A stretch of 64,000 nt of DNA, from assembly GCF_000744285.1 (NCBI RefSeq), contig NZ_JQLQ01000002.1:806001-870000 (forward strand), written 5' to 3'. Below the pieces are notes generated by a model. The model did not search any database. It saw nothing but the letters and a program-made list of their open reading frames with translations, and was not told the DNA's origin. The stretch is from Carnobacterium pleistocenium FTR1 (GTDB taxonomy: Bacteria; Bacillota; Bacilli; Lactobacillales; Carnobacteriaceae). Positions within the stretch are counted from its first letter, which is position 1, and each line of letters opens with the position of its first letter. The position numbers were made by a program, and so were the translations under genes. This document shows, piece after piece, positions 50,789-60,369 of this stretch.

Positions 50789-51934
50789 ATGAAAAAAAGA
50801 TTACTAATGGGACTTGCAACTCTTTCTTTATTGGCTACCGCATGTGGTGCTGAAAGTGGGAGCAATGAAGATGAAATTAAAATAGGATCCATGTTTGAAA
50901 AAACAGGTGAGGTTTCAGCTTACGGTACAGCCGAAGCAAATGCAGTAAAATTAGCTGTTAAAGAAATCAATGAAAATGGCGGAATCTTAGATAAAGAAAT
51001 TAATTTAGTTGAATACGATACAAAATCAGACAATACTGAAGCAGCTAGTATTGCAACGAAATTAGCAACCCAAGATGAAGTAGCTGTTATCGTAGGACCG
51101 GCAACAACTGGAGCAGTTAAAGCTTCTACGCCAGCCGTTACAAGAGCAGGTGTCACATTGGTCACTCCATCTGGTACAGATGATAGTTTAACAGTTGATG
51201 AAAGTGGCAAAGTTCAACCGAACATTTTCCGTACATCATTCCAAGATTCATTTCAAGGAATCGCTTTAGCCGAATTTGCTACAAATGAATTAGAAGCTGA
51301 AAAGGCCGTGATCATTGGCGATAGTTCAAGTGATTATGCATTAGGTTTAACAGATGCATTTGAAGGAACGTTTGATGGAGAAATAGTAGCTGAAGAAAAC
51401 TTCACTGCAGATGATACAGATTTTAGTGCTATCTTAACGCGTATAAAAGATCTTGATTTTGATTTCATTTTCCTACCAGGTTACTACAATCAAGCAGGAT
51501 TGATCATCAAACAAGCTCGCGAAATGGGAATCACTCAGCCAATACTAGGTGCAGATGGTTTTGGAAACGAGGCATTACTTGAATTGGCTGGAGTAGAAAA
51601 TGTTGATGATGTTTATTATTCAGCTCATTACTCACCAAATAGCGAAGATGCTCAAGTACAAGATTTTATTTCAGCGTATCAAGCAGAGTATGATGCAGAA
51701 CCAGATATGTTTGCTGCTCTTGCATACGACACAGTATACCTCGTAGCACAAGCAATCGAAGAATCTGGAGAAACAACTCCAGAAGCAATAACGGCAGCTC
51801 TTGAAGAGGTCACTGAATTTGATGGTATAACAGGGACATTCTCATTTGATGAAGATCACAATCCCGTGAAATCAACTCTAGTTATTGAATTACAAGACGG
51901 TGTTGAGGCAGGTAATACTGAAGTTACCCCTTAA
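50789..51934 (+). CDS. livJ: Branched-chain amino acid ABC transporter, substrate-binding lipoprotein
   Basis: 381 residues. Lipoprotein signal with lipobox LATAC and lipidated C19. Then a type I periplasmic-binding fold (IKIGSMFEKTGEVSAYG ... VIVGPATTGAVKA ... YNQAGLIIKQAREMGITQPILGADG). It captures Leu/Ile/Val (or related amino acids) outside the membrane for LivHMGF. A hairpin after the gene may let it be made in excess of the permease. Confidence 0.93.
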   Translation: MKKRLLMGLATLSLLATACGAESGSNEDEIKIGSMFEKTGEVSAYGTAEANAVKLAVKEINENGGILDKEINLVEYDTKSDNTEAASIATKLATQDEVAVIVGPATTGAVKASTPAVTRAGVTLVTPSGTDDSLTVDESGKVQPNIFRTSFQDSFQGIALAEFATNELEAEKAVIIGDSSSDYALGLTDAFEGTFDGEIVAEENFTADDTDFSAILTRIKDLDFDFIFLPGYYNQAGLIIKQAREMGITQPILGADGFGNEALLELAGVENVDDVYYSAHYSPNSEDAQVQDFISAYQAEYDAEPDMFAALAYDTVYLVAQAIEESGETTPEAITAALEEVTEFDGITGTFSFDEDHNPVKSTLVIELQDGVEAGNTEVTP

Positions 51935-51947
51935 TAAAGAAGCAAAC

Positions 51948-51988
51948 AAAAGGGTGCAAAGCGAGTTTTTGCTTAGCACCTTTTGTAT
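51948..51988 (+). terminator. Intercistronic hairpin between livJ and livH
   Basis: AAAAGGGTGC pairs with GCACCTTTT (one bulge), with further weak inner pairs. The T tract is only four, so it is probably a partial terminator or 3' stabiliser rather than an operon end. It lies 14 bases after livJ. Confidence 0.6.
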
Positions 51989-52015
51989 TTAAAAATGAAA
52001 AGAGGTGCCATATTA

Positions 52016-52894
52016 ATGGAAGCATTTTTACAACAATTGATCAACGGACTTTCTTTAGGAAGTATATACGCTCTGATAGCGTTAGGATACACCATGGTAT
52101 ATGGCATTATTAAATTGATCAACTTTGCTCATGGAGACATCTACATGGTAGGTGCATTTGTCGGATACACAGCAATCAATACCTTGAACCTTAGTTTTTT
52201 TCCAGCACTTATTCTCTCAATGGTTTTTTGTGCTGTTTTGGGAGTAGCAATTGAACGAATTGCGTATAAACCTTTGCGTAACGCTACTCGTGTGGCAGCG
52301 TTGATCACTGCTATTGGAATGTCGTATTTATTGCAAAATGGTATGATTTATCTAGTAGGTTCAGAAACAAGAGCTTTTCCGCAAGTTATTGAAAATAGAG
52401 TGTATGAATTTATGGGGTTACAAGTTAGTCAGACACAAATTATGATTTTTGCTACAACCATCATTTTGATGTTAGCATTGCAGGTTATTGTTCAAAAAAC
52501 AAAAATGGGAAAAGCTATGCGTGCGGTTAGTACCGATGCAGATGCAGCTCGTTTGATGGGGATCAATGTTGATAATGTGATTTCATTTACGTTTGCACTT
52601 GGCTCTTCATTAGCAGGCGCAGCAGGCGTTTTAGTCGGATTGTATTACAACTCGATTGAACCAATGATGGGTTACGCTCCAGGATTGAAAGCCTTTATTG
52701 CTGCTGTATTAGGTGGAATTGGAATTATACCAGGAGCAATGTTTGGCGGGTTCGCCATTGGGATCATTGAAACATTGGTCAGTGGATATGGGGGCTCTTT
52801 GATCAAAGATGCGGTCGTTTACTTGATTTTGATTATTATCCTGATCTTTAAACCATCTGGATTGCTTGGCAAAAATGTAAAAGAGAAAGTGTAG
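52016..52894 (+). CDS. livH: Branched-chain amino acid ABC transporter permease LivH
   Basis: 292 residues, about eight membrane helices. Conserved LivH pieces are LQQLINGLSLGSIYALIALGYTMVYGIIKLINFAHGD and AVLGGIGIIPGAMFGGFAIGIIETL. The ATG at 52016 is chosen with AGAGGTG 8 bases upstream; earlier in-frame start codons fall in the intercistronic hairpin. Confidence 0.94.
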   Translation: MEAFLQQLINGLSLGSIYALIALGYTMVYGIIKLINFAHGDIYMVGAFVGYTAINTLNLSFFPALILSMVFCAVLGVAIERIAYKPLRNATRVAALITAIGMSYLLQNGMIYLVGSETRAFPQVIENRVYEFMGLQVSQTQIMIFATTIILMLALQVIVQKTKMGKAMRAVSTDADAARLMGINVDNVISFTFALGSSLAGAAGVLVGLYYNSIEPMMGYAPGLKAFIAAVLGGIGIIPGAMFGGFAIGIIETLVSGYGGSLIKDAVVYLILIIILIFKPSGLLGKNVKEKV

Positions 52895-52903
52895 GTGATA
52901 AAA

Positions 52904-53878
52904 ATGAAACAATTCAATAAAAACAATCTCGGTTGGCTCATTTTTATTGCAGCCGTCTATATACTCATTCAAATAGGCACAACGACAGGTATAATCAATG
53001 CTTTTTATGAAATCACGTTGATGACTATCTTGATCAATGTAATTTTAGCAACTGGATTAAATTTGATTATAGGCTTTTCAGGTCAGTTTTCTTTAGGACA
53101 TGCAGGGTTTATGGCGATTGGTGCGTATAGTACCGGAATTATCAGCATCAAATACCCGACCATATCAGGTCTTATTGGAGGAATGCTCCTAGGTATTGTT
53201 ATAGCTAGTTTGGTGGCTTTATTAGTAGGGATTCCTACTTTACGATTAAAAGGAGATTATTTAGCAATTGCCACTTTAGGGGTAGCTGAGATTATTCGGA
53301 TCGTGATTTTGAATATGAATGATATTACAAATGGAGCTGCTGGTTTAAGCGGGATCCCTTTTATTGCTAATTGGCAGATCACATTCGCCTTTATCGTGAT
53401 TTCTTTGATTATTACGATGAATTACATTAAAAGTAGTCCAGGACGAGCAACGATCTCCATTCGTGAAGATGAGATCGCAGCTGAATCAATGGGAATCAAT
53501 ACGACAAAATATAAAATTATTGCATTTGTTTTAGGAGCAGCTTCTGCAGCAACAGCAGGGGGACTGCACGCGTCTTACTTCAGTGTTATCCGCCCAGCCG
53601 ACTTCACTTTCATGAAATCTGTTGATATTTTGATCATCGTGGTGTTTGGTGGATTAGGAAGTATGACAGGAAGCGTCGTTGCAGCTATCGTACTAGGTAT
53701 TTTAAATGTTTATTTACAACCTTTTGGACAGTTAAGAATGATCATCTATTCAGTTGCCCTAGTCGCAATCATGGTGTTTAGACCTTCAGGCTTATTGGGA
53801 ACAAAAGAATTTACTATTTCCGGTTTATTGGACCGTAAAAACAAAAAAACCGCTACGAAAGAGGGGGGAGCAGAATGA
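52904..53878 (+). CDS. livM: Branched-chain amino acid ABC transporter permease LivM
   Basis: 324 residues, nine to ten membrane helices. It contains TGLNLIIGFSGQFSLGHAGFMAIGAYSTG, the EAA-like loop (SIREDEIAAESMGINTTKYK) and VVFGGLGSMTGSVVAAIVLGILN. It forms the membrane channel with LivH. Start at 52904 with TAGGTGA upstream; overlaps livG by 4 bases. Confidence 0.94.
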   Translation: MKQFNKNNLGWLIFIAAVYILIQIGTTTGIINAFYEITLMTILINVILATGLNLIIGFSGQFSLGHAGFMAIGAYSTGIISIKYPTISGLIGGMLLGIVIASLVALLVGIPTLRLKGDYLAIATLGVAEIIRIVILNMNDITNGAAGLSGIPFIANWQITFAFIVISLIITMNYIKSSPGRATISIREDEIAAESMGINTTKYKIIAFVLGAASAATAGGLHASYFSVIRPADFTFMKSVDILIIVVFGGLGSMTGSVVAAIVLGILNVYLQPFGQLRMIIYSVALVAIMVFRPSGLLGTKEFTISGLLDRKNKKTATKEGGAE

Positions 53879-54648
53879 GTTTATTAGAAGTGAAACAATT
53901 AACTAAAAACTTCGGCGGACTTTCGGCTGTCTCCATGGTAAATATGGAATTAGAAAACAACGAACTAGTTGGATTGATCGGCCCAAATGGAGCAGGGAAA
54001 ACGACACTATTTAATTTGTTGACTGGTGTTTATGAGCCTACTGAAGGAGAAATCAACTTAGAAGTAGACGGTAAAAAAACTTCTTTGATCAAACAAAAAA
54101 CGTATACTATTACCGCTATGGGCCTAGGAAGAACTTTTCAGAATATTCGCTTGTTTAAAGATTTAACCGTACTAGAAAACGTTTTGATCGGCATGCATGA
54201 AAAAAATAAAGTTGGTACATTGGCCAGCATCTTTCGAACACCTGCATACTATGCAGCAGAAGAGAAAATGCATCATGAAGCACTTGACCTTTTAAAGCTC
54301 TTTAAGTTAGAAACCAAGGTCGAAGAGTTAGCAAAAAATTTACCTTACGGAGAACAAAGACGCCTAGAAATCGTTCGCGCATTGGCGACAAAACCTAAAA
54401 TCTTATTTTTAGATGAACCAGCGGCAGGGATGAATCCGCAAGAAACAGCTAATCTGACCTCTTTGATCCGCCAGATCCAAAGAGAGTTCAAAATCACCAT
54501 TTTATTGATTGAACACGATATGTCTCTAGTCATGGACGTGTGCGAACGCATTTATGTATTAGAATACGGCAGAATGATCGCTCATGGAACACCAATGGAA
54601 ATTAAAAATAACGAAGCGGTTATCAAAGCATATTTGGGTGGTGAATAG
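53875..54648 (+). CDS. livG: Branched-chain amino acid ABC transporter ATPase LivG
   Basis: 257 residues: Walker A GPNGAGKTT, Q-loop RTFQNIRLF, signature YGEQRR, Walker B ILFLDEPAAGMN and switch His IEHDM. The AAGMNPQE motif and length are diagnostic of LivG. ATGA overlap with livM. Confidence 0.95.
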   Translation: MSLLEVKQLTKNFGGLSAVSMVNMELENNELVGLIGPNGAGKTTLFNLLTGVYEPTEGEINLEVDGKKTSLIKQKTYTITAMGLGRTFQNIRLFKDLTVLENVLIGMHEKNKVGTLASIFRTPAYYAAEEKMHHEALDLLKLFKLETKVEELAKNLPYGEQRRLEIVRALATKPKILFLDEPAAGMNPQETANLTSLIRQIQREFKITILLIEHDMSLVMDVCERIYVLEYGRMIAHGTPMEIKNNEAVIKAYLGGE

Positions 54649-54650
54649 AC

Positions 54651-55355
54651 ATGTTAAAAGTAAAAGATTTATCCGTTTATTATGGTGTTATTCAAGCGAC
54701 TAAAGAAATCAACTTTGAAGTTAACGAAGGAGAAATCGTTTCGCTGATTGGGGCTAATGGTGCTGGAAAATCAACTGTTTTAAAAGCTATTTCTGGTTTG
54801 CATCGTCCAAAATCTGGGGAGATCATTTTTAAAAATCAGCCGATACAAAGAGAATCGACACGTAAAATCGTTCAGTTAGGTATTTCTCAGGTTCCAGAAG
54901 GACGTCACGTCTTTAAAGGAATGACCGTCATGGAGAATTTAGAAATGGGCGCTTTTTTAAGAAAAGATAAAAATGATATCCAAAAAGATTTAAAGATGGT
55001 ATTTGATCGTTTCCCAGTCTTAGGGGAACGAAAAAAACAAGATACAGCTACTCTTTCTGGTGGGGAACAACAAATGGTCGCTATGGGACGAGCCTTGATG
55101 TCTAGACCAAAATTGTTGTTGCTAGATGAGCCTTCAATGGGACTCGCACCGCTATTTATTAAAGAGATTTTTAATATCATCCAAATGATCAATAAACAAG
55201 GAACAACCGTATTATTGATCGAACAAAATGCAAAAGTAGCGCTAGAAATTGCCAATCGTGGCTATGTTCTGGAAACCGGAAATGTCGTTCAAACCGGTAC
55301 GGGTAAAGAATTACTCGCAAGTGACGAAGTACAAAAAGCTTATTTGGGAGGTTAA
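54651..55355 (+). CDS. livF: Branched-chain amino acid ABC transporter ATPase LivF
   Basis: 234 residues: Walker A GANGAGKST, Q-loop GISQVPEGRHVFKGMTVMENL (LivF-specific), signature LSGGEQQM and Walker B LLLLDEPSMGLAP. Starts two bases after livG ends. Confidence 0.95.
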   Translation: MLKVKDLSVYYGVIQATKEINFEVNEGEIVSLIGANGAGKSTVLKAISGLHRPKSGEIIFKNQPIQRESTRKIVQLGISQVPEGRHVFKGMTVMENLEMGAFLRKDKNDIQKDLKMVFDRFPVLGERKKQDTATLSGGEQQMVAMGRALMSRPKLLLLDEPSMGLAPLFIKEIFNIIQMINKQGTTVLLIEQNAKVALEIANRGYVLETGNVVQTGTGKELLASDEVQKAYLGG

Positions 55356-55358
55356 TTG

Positions 55359-56012
55359 ATGGATGTAAAAAGTTATATGACACCAAATGTTGTGACTATT
55401 TCAGAGGACACAAAAATTTTAGAAGCACTTGATATTATGAAAGAAAATGATTTTCACCGTCTGCCTGTAGTAAGAGATGGAAAGATGGTGGGATTAGTTA
55501 CACAAGAGATCATACAAGAAAATTCGCCTTCCACTGCAACAAGTTTGAGTATTCATGAAATGAATTATTTGCTGACTAAAACGCAAGTTGGCGATATTAT
55601 GCATAAAAAAGTTGTTACCATTCAAGCAGATGATTTGCTAGAAGAGGCTGCATCTCGAATGCGCGATCAAGAAGTAGGCGTTTTACTAGTAGTAGAGGAC
55701 CAAGATAAAATTGTAGGGATCATTACTGATAAAGATATTTTTAGCGCCTTTATCGATGTCATGGGGTATAACAATAAGGGAAGTCGCGTTGTTATAGACA
55801 TTCCAGAAGATCAATTAGGAATCCTTGAAGATATTACCACTATTTTGGCCGAAGCTCAGATCAGTATCAATCAAATCGCAGTTTACCGAAAAGATCATTT
55901 TACGCAAGTGATTATTCAAATGGATAATCCAGATACAAAGGAAATCAAAGAAATTTTAACCACAAGTGGCTATACGGTTAGTTCAGCAATTTATAAAGCG
56001 GGAAAAAAATAA
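55359..56012 (+). CDS. CBS-CBS-ACT domain protein (AcuB-like), last gene of liv operon
   Basis: 217 residues. CBS domain 1 (about 1-60, MDVKSYMTPNVVTISEDTKILEALDIM), CBS domain 2 (about 70-135) and an ACT domain (about 145-212, RVVIDIPEDQLGILEDITTILAEAQISINQIAVYR). CBS pairs bind adenine nucleotides and ACT domains bind amino acids, so it is a plausible sensor of energy and amino acid state for the importer; this role is inferred. The ribosome site GGGAGG lies inside the last codons of livF, giving tight coupling. Confidence 0.88.
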   Translation: MDVKSYMTPNVVTISEDTKILEALDIMKENDFHRLPVVRDGKMVGLVTQEIIQENSPSTATSLSIHEMNYLLTKTQVGDIMHKKVVTIQADDLLEEAASRMRDQEVGVLLVVEDQDKIVGIITDKDIFSAFIDVMGYNNKGSRVVIDIPEDQLGILEDITTILAEAQISINQIAVYRKDHFTQVIIQMDNPDTKEIKEILTTSGYTVSSAIYKAGKK

Positions 56013-56026
56013 AACATAGCTAGAGA

Positions 56027-56082
56027 AAATTAGCCTGCACCTAAGAAAATCAGTCTTGACTTTCTTAGGTGCAGGCTAATTT
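56027..56082 (+). terminator. Long stem-loop ending the liv operon
   Basis: Arms 56027-56048 and 56061-56082 are perfectly complementary over 22 bp (core GCCTGCACC/GGTGCAGGC), 12-nt loop. The T tract is short (TTT), so terminator strength is uncertain. The rest of the gap to 56284 shows nothing definite. Confidence 0.7.
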
Positions 56083-56284
56083 ATTGTTGTCAAAAAAAGA
56101 ATCAACTACTGATTAAGGATCAAGATTCAAACAAATTTAAAATCTGCTATCCTTAAAGACTAGGTTCGGTTATAGTAATTAATATAGTCGGATTTTAATA
56201 CATAGAAAGATAATCGGAACCGGTAAATTGAAATAAAAAATCATTATTAAGGTAGCTGTTACATTGACTAAAGGGGATGAAAAG

Positions 56285-58432
56285 GTGAGAAAAAAAGGGA
56301 TAATCATTGGAATAGCAATTAGTTTATTAGTTATCGGAGGGGGCCTTTTTTTTATGGATCAAACTGAAGAAACAGTTTACGAATCTGAAAATAATCTTTC
56401 TTATGTAGCAAAAGTTGAAGGAAAAGAATTCTATATTTATAAAGATGGTGAATGGACCACTACATTTTTAGCAGGTGTGAATATGGGGGCTGCAAAGCCA
56501 GGAACTTTTCCAGGAGAACTAGCTATTACAAAAGATGAATATTTGCGTTGGTTTAAACAAATCAAAGAGATGAATGCAGATGTTATACGGGTTTATACTA
56601 TTTTAAAACCGGATTTTTATGATGCACTGTATGAATTTAACTTGCAAAACGACGATCCGCTATACTTAATGCACGGTGTATATTTGAATGAAGAGGGAAT
56701 TGCTGAATTGAGCGACGCCTATGCGGAAGATGAAAAAATAAAAACAGACTTCATAAAAGATGCTACAGATTTAGTAGATGTACTGCACGGTCAAGCAAAC
56801 TTACCCGAAAAAGCCGGCTTCGCGTACGGGAAATATACAAAGGATATTTCTAAGTACGTTATAGGCTGGATATTAGGTGTTGAGTGGGATCCTCATTTTG
56901 TCAACCAAACAAATGAAGCGAACCCAGAAATGACTGCATTTGAAGGGGACTACTTGTATACAGATGGAGCTTCGCCGTTTGAGGTATTCTTAGCGGAAGT
57001 AGGGGACGCTACTTTATCCTATGAAGCTCAAGAGTATCAAACTATGCGCCCACTGAGCTATACCAACTGGTTAACGACAGATATGCTAGATCATCCAAAT
57101 GAACCGGATGCCACTGAGGATATGGCAGTCGTAAACACAGAACATATAAAAGGCACAGATCAATTAGAAACGGGATTGTTTGCTTCTTATCACGTTTATC
57201 CTTATTATCCAGAATTTTTGAACCATCAGCAGGAGTATGCTGAAGTGAAAAATGAAGACGGCAGTGTCAATACTTACAAAGCTTATTTAAGAGATTTGAT
57301 CAAAGAACATACTGTGCCAGTTATGGTGGCTGAATTTGGAATACCGGCTTCTAGGGGGAAAGCTCATGAAAGTTTGTACTCGGGGTTTAACCAAGGGGGC
57401 ATTGAGGAGACCGAACAAGGCGAAATGTTGATCGATATGATGCAGGATATACACGACGAAGGTTATTTAGGAGGACTCGTGTTCACGTGGCAAGATGAAT
57501 GGTTTAAACGAACTTGGAACACATTAGATTTTGATTTGTCTGATCGTCGACCATATTGGTCTAATCCTCAGACCAATGAGCAACATTTCGGGTTGCTGGC
57601 TTTTGATCCTGGGGAAGAAAAAAGCATAGTCTACGTTGATGGAAATGATTCTGAGTGGAGTGAAAAAGATCAGTTGTCAAAAAACGAAGAAAATACCCTT
57701 TCAGTAAAATCAGATGAAAAATACCTTTATGTGAAATTAGAAGCGAAAGATTTTGATTTTGAAAAAGATCAATTAGTTATTGCTATTGATGTAAAAGATG
57801 AGCAAGGAAATAGTCAAACGGCTGATGGTTCATTGATTTTTTCTCGACCAACTGATTTTCTAGTAAAAATAAACGGAGCGACGGGATCCTCCATAATGGT
57901 AGATGCTTATTACGACTCTTATTATTACCAGTATGCAGAAAAATTAGAAGCAATCGAGAAGCAATCAGTTTACACGAAAAAAAATTCAGGGTTGTTTAAC
58001 CCAATGAATCATGCTTTGTCAGCAGAATTGACATTGCCTCAAACAAATGAAGTTATCCCTTTTTCAAAGTATGAAACAGGAGCTTTAGTATTAGGAGATG
58101 GGAATCCGGAACATGAAGAGTACAATTCATTGACTGATTTTGCAGTGAAAGATGGTATTGTTGAAATTGCTTTACCATGGCAGTTATTGAATGTCATGGA
58201 TCCTTCAACGAAACAAATCATGGGGGATCTGTATCAAAATAAAGGTATTGAAGCAGTTAGTGTAGAAAATATTTATCTAGGGGCAGCTTTAGTGAAAAAG
58301 GAATCCACTGAGCCCAATAAAATAATGTTAGAACCTTATTCATGGGAACCGTGGGAATTGCCCACCTACCATGAACGATTGAAACCATCCTATTACTTAT
58401 TAAAAGAAGCTTTTTTAGAATATGATAAATAA
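56285..58432 (+). CDS. Membrane-anchored glycosidase-like protein with CBM9-like tail
   Basis: 715 residues. N-terminal signal anchor (about 5-25). A large domain (about 40-430) has the look of a TIM-barrel glycoside hydrolase: candidate acid/base E200 in GVEWDP, candidate nucleophile E350 in VAEFGIPAS and the aromatic strand GGLVFTWQDEWFKRTW. The C-terminal part (about 445-700) starts IVYVDGNDSEWSE and has DEKYLYVKLEAKDFDF, as in CBM9/DOMON carbohydrate-binding domains. GTG start at 56285 with AAAGGGG upstream. First gene of the operon with a c-di-GMP enzyme and a processive glycosyltransferase, so it may trim or process the exported polysaccharide. Family not assigned. Confidence 0.72.
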   Translation: MRKKGIIIGIAISLLVIGGGLFFMDQTEETVYESENNLSYVAKVEGKEFYIYKDGEWTTTFLAGVNMGAAKPGTFPGELAITKDEYLRWFKQIKEMNADVIRVYTILKPDFYDALYEFNLQNDDPLYLMHGVYLNEEGIAELSDAYAEDEKIKTDFIKDATDLVDVLHGQANLPEKAGFAYGKYTKDISKYVIGWILGVEWDPHFVNQTNEANPEMTAFEGDYLYTDGASPFEVFLAEVGDATLSYEAQEYQTMRPLSYTNWLTTDMLDHPNEPDATEDMAVVNTEHIKGTDQLETGLFASYHVYPYYPEFLNHQQEYAEVKNEDGSVNTYKAYLRDLIKEHTVPVMVAEFGIPASRGKAHESLYSGFNQGGIEETEQGEMLIDMMQDIHDEGYLGGLVFTWQDEWFKRTWNTLDFDLSDRRPYWSNPQTNEQHFGLLAFDPGEEKSIVYVDGNDSEWSEKDQLSKNEENTLSVKSDEKYLYVKLEAKDFDFEKDQLVIAIDVKDEQGNSQTADGSLIFSRPTDFLVKINGATGSSIMVDAYYDSYYYQYAEKLEAIEKQSVYTKKNSGLFNPMNHALSAELTLPQTNEVIPFSKYETGALVLGDGNPEHEEYNSLTDFAVKDGIVEIALPWQLLNVMDPSTKQIMGDLYQNKGIEAVSVENIYLGAALVKKESTEPNKIMLEPYSWEPWELPTYHERLKPSYYLLKEAFLEYDK

Positions 58433-58502
58433 AGCATTAAAGAACAAGGAAATAGTATACGAAACTTCACAAAAGAGGCGAGTGAAGTATAAGGAGGGAA
58501 GA

Positions 58503-60323
58503 ATGATGGAACCATCTTTTTATGCAGAAATAATTCAGGCAAGTCTAAATCCCTTTGTTTATTTTGAACTAGTTAAGGATAACAATAACAAGGTTATAGA
58601 TGGAATCTATAACGATTTAAATCCTGCTTACGAATGTTTGATAGGAATGAACAAAGATGCATTGATCGGAAAGAAAGTAACAGAAATTTCCGAGTCAATA
58701 AATTTAAAAACAATACAGTTGTTAAAAGCAAGTGAAAAAGCAAAAAAAAATGATAAAGCAGACTACTGTTTTGAATTAAAGAAACAGTTTTACCGTATCC
58801 AAATATTTTCGTTTGATAAGGAATATACTGCTATAACCTATACAGAATCAACAACTGAACTATTACAGAAATACGTTGCACAAGAAGATTTAAAACAAAC
58901 CGAAAGTCAATTGAGTTTGATATTAGATTCAACAGAAGAAGCAATTTGCGGGATCGATTTGAATGGGAGATGTACTTTTTTGAATCTCAATTGCAAGAAA
59001 TTATTGGGGATAAAAGAAGAGTCAGAAATGGTAGGACAACCAATTTTTAATCATTTAATTAAGGATTCGTTGTCATCAGAAGAAACGACCGTTAAGCAGG
59101 ACATCCTCAATAAATTGATTGGAAAACAGTCGTGTCAGTCAAGTGAAATTTATTTTATACGAATGGACGGAACCCTCTATCCAGTGGAATATTTTATTAA
59201 ACCAAAAACGAGTAACGGAACTTTACTTGGAGGAATATTAACTTTTGCTGATATGACAAAAAGAAAAGCAAAACAAGCGGAAATCAATCGCTTGATGTTT
59301 CATGATCCTTTAACAGGGTTGTTGAACCGCATAAAGTTTGAAAAGGTAAAAGTTGCGTTTGATAGTGAAAAAAATCTGCCATTGTCTATTATTATGGGAG
59401 ACATAAATGGATTGAAAAACATCAATCAACACTATGGATACCAAGAAGGTGATCAGCTTTTGAAAGTAACAACCAAAATTCTAAGTGAAAACATTCCAAA
59501 AAATGCATATATTGCTCGTTATGGTGAAGATGAATTTAGTATTTTATTGCCAAATACTGATAACCAGCGGGCACTTTGGCACATTCAAAGGATTCAAGAT
59601 GCGATTATGGAGCACAATGAAAAACTAGATAAAGACCAAGTATCAATTAGTATCGCATTAGGGTATGAAACAAAGTGCAATATGAATTGTGATATTCAAA
59701 AAGTGATCAATAATGCTCAAGATTACATGAATAAACATAAGATGCTCAACCACGATAGTATGCGAAATACCCTTTTAGCTTTTATTAAGACAACATTATT
59801 AGTACGAAGTAAGTTTACCGAGGAACATGCAGAAAGACTGGTGACTTTGTCAAAAAATGTTGGAAGAAAGATGAAATTATCACCTTATCAAATGGATGAG
59901 TTAGTTTTATTGGCGGAATTGCATGATATAGGTAAGATTGGGATCGATGATGCCATTTTGAATAAACCAGGCAAGTTGACGGTTGCAGAAATGGCTGAAA
60001 TGAAAAAACACTCTTTTATTGGCTATCAAATCATTAAGTCTATTCAAGGTTTAGCTGATGTTGCGTTGCCTATTTTGCACCATCATGAGCGCTCAGACGG
60101 AAAGGGATACCCAGATGGATTAACGAGATATGATATCCCTTTATTATCTCGTATTATTTCAGTAGTAGATGCTTATGACGCGATGACACAAGATCGACCA
60201 TATCGTAAAGCTATGACTCAAGAAGAAGCTATTGTTGAAATTAAAAAAAATTCAGGGACCCAATTTGATCCTGAAGTTGTTGGGTTTTTTTTAGAAAGTA
60301 TAGAAGAACGTTTAAAAGAATAA
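58503..60323 (+). CDS. PAS-GGDEF-HD-GYP c-di-GMP turnover enzyme
   Basis: 606 residues. N-terminal PAS-like region (1-100), a PAS domain (about 135-245, ILDSTEEAICGIDLNGRCTFLN), GGDEF (about 255-420) with active loop GEDEF at 341-345 instead of GGDEF, and HD-GYP (about 425-606) with HD at 474-475 (LHDIGKIG), HHERSDGKG and GYP at 535-537. HD-GYP looks fully active as a c-di-GMP phosphodiesterase; the cyclase loop has Glu at its second Gly, so activity is uncertain. No RxxD inhibitory site. No membrane segment. Start at 58503 or 58506 after AAGGAGG (58491-58497); the frame also runs upstream, overlapping the previous gene. Confidence 0.88.
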   Translation: MMEPSFYAEIIQASLNPFVYFELVKDNNNKVIDGIYNDLNPAYECLIGMNKDALIGKKVTEISESINLKTIQLLKASEKAKKNDKADYCFELKKQFYRIQIFSFDKEYTAITYTESTTELLQKYVAQEDLKQTESQLSLILDSTEEAICGIDLNGRCTFLNLNCKKLLGIKEESEMVGQPIFNHLIKDSLSSEETTVKQDILNKLIGKQSCQSSEIYFIRMDGTLYPVEYFIKPKTSNGTLLGGILTFADMTKRKAKQAEINRLMFHDPLTGLLNRIKFEKVKVAFDSEKNLPLSIIMGDINGLKNINQHYGYQEGDQLLKVTTKILSENIPKNAYIARYGEDEFSILLPNTDNQRALWHIQRIQDAIMEHNEKLDKDQVSISIALGYETKCNMNCDIQKVINNAQDYMNKHKMLNHDSMRNTLLAFIKTTLLVRSKFTEEHAERLVTLSKNVGRKMKLSPYQMDELVLLAELHDIGKIGIDDAILNKPGKLTVAEMAEMKKHSFIGYQIIKSIQGLADVALPILHHHERSDGKGYPDGLTRYDIPLLSRIISVVDAYDAMTQDRPYRKAMTQEEAIVEIKKNSGTQFDPEVVGFFLESIEERLKE

Positions 60324-60369
60324 GGTTTTATGACAGTTGTACCAAACCTCAGAAGACAGGAGAGATACA

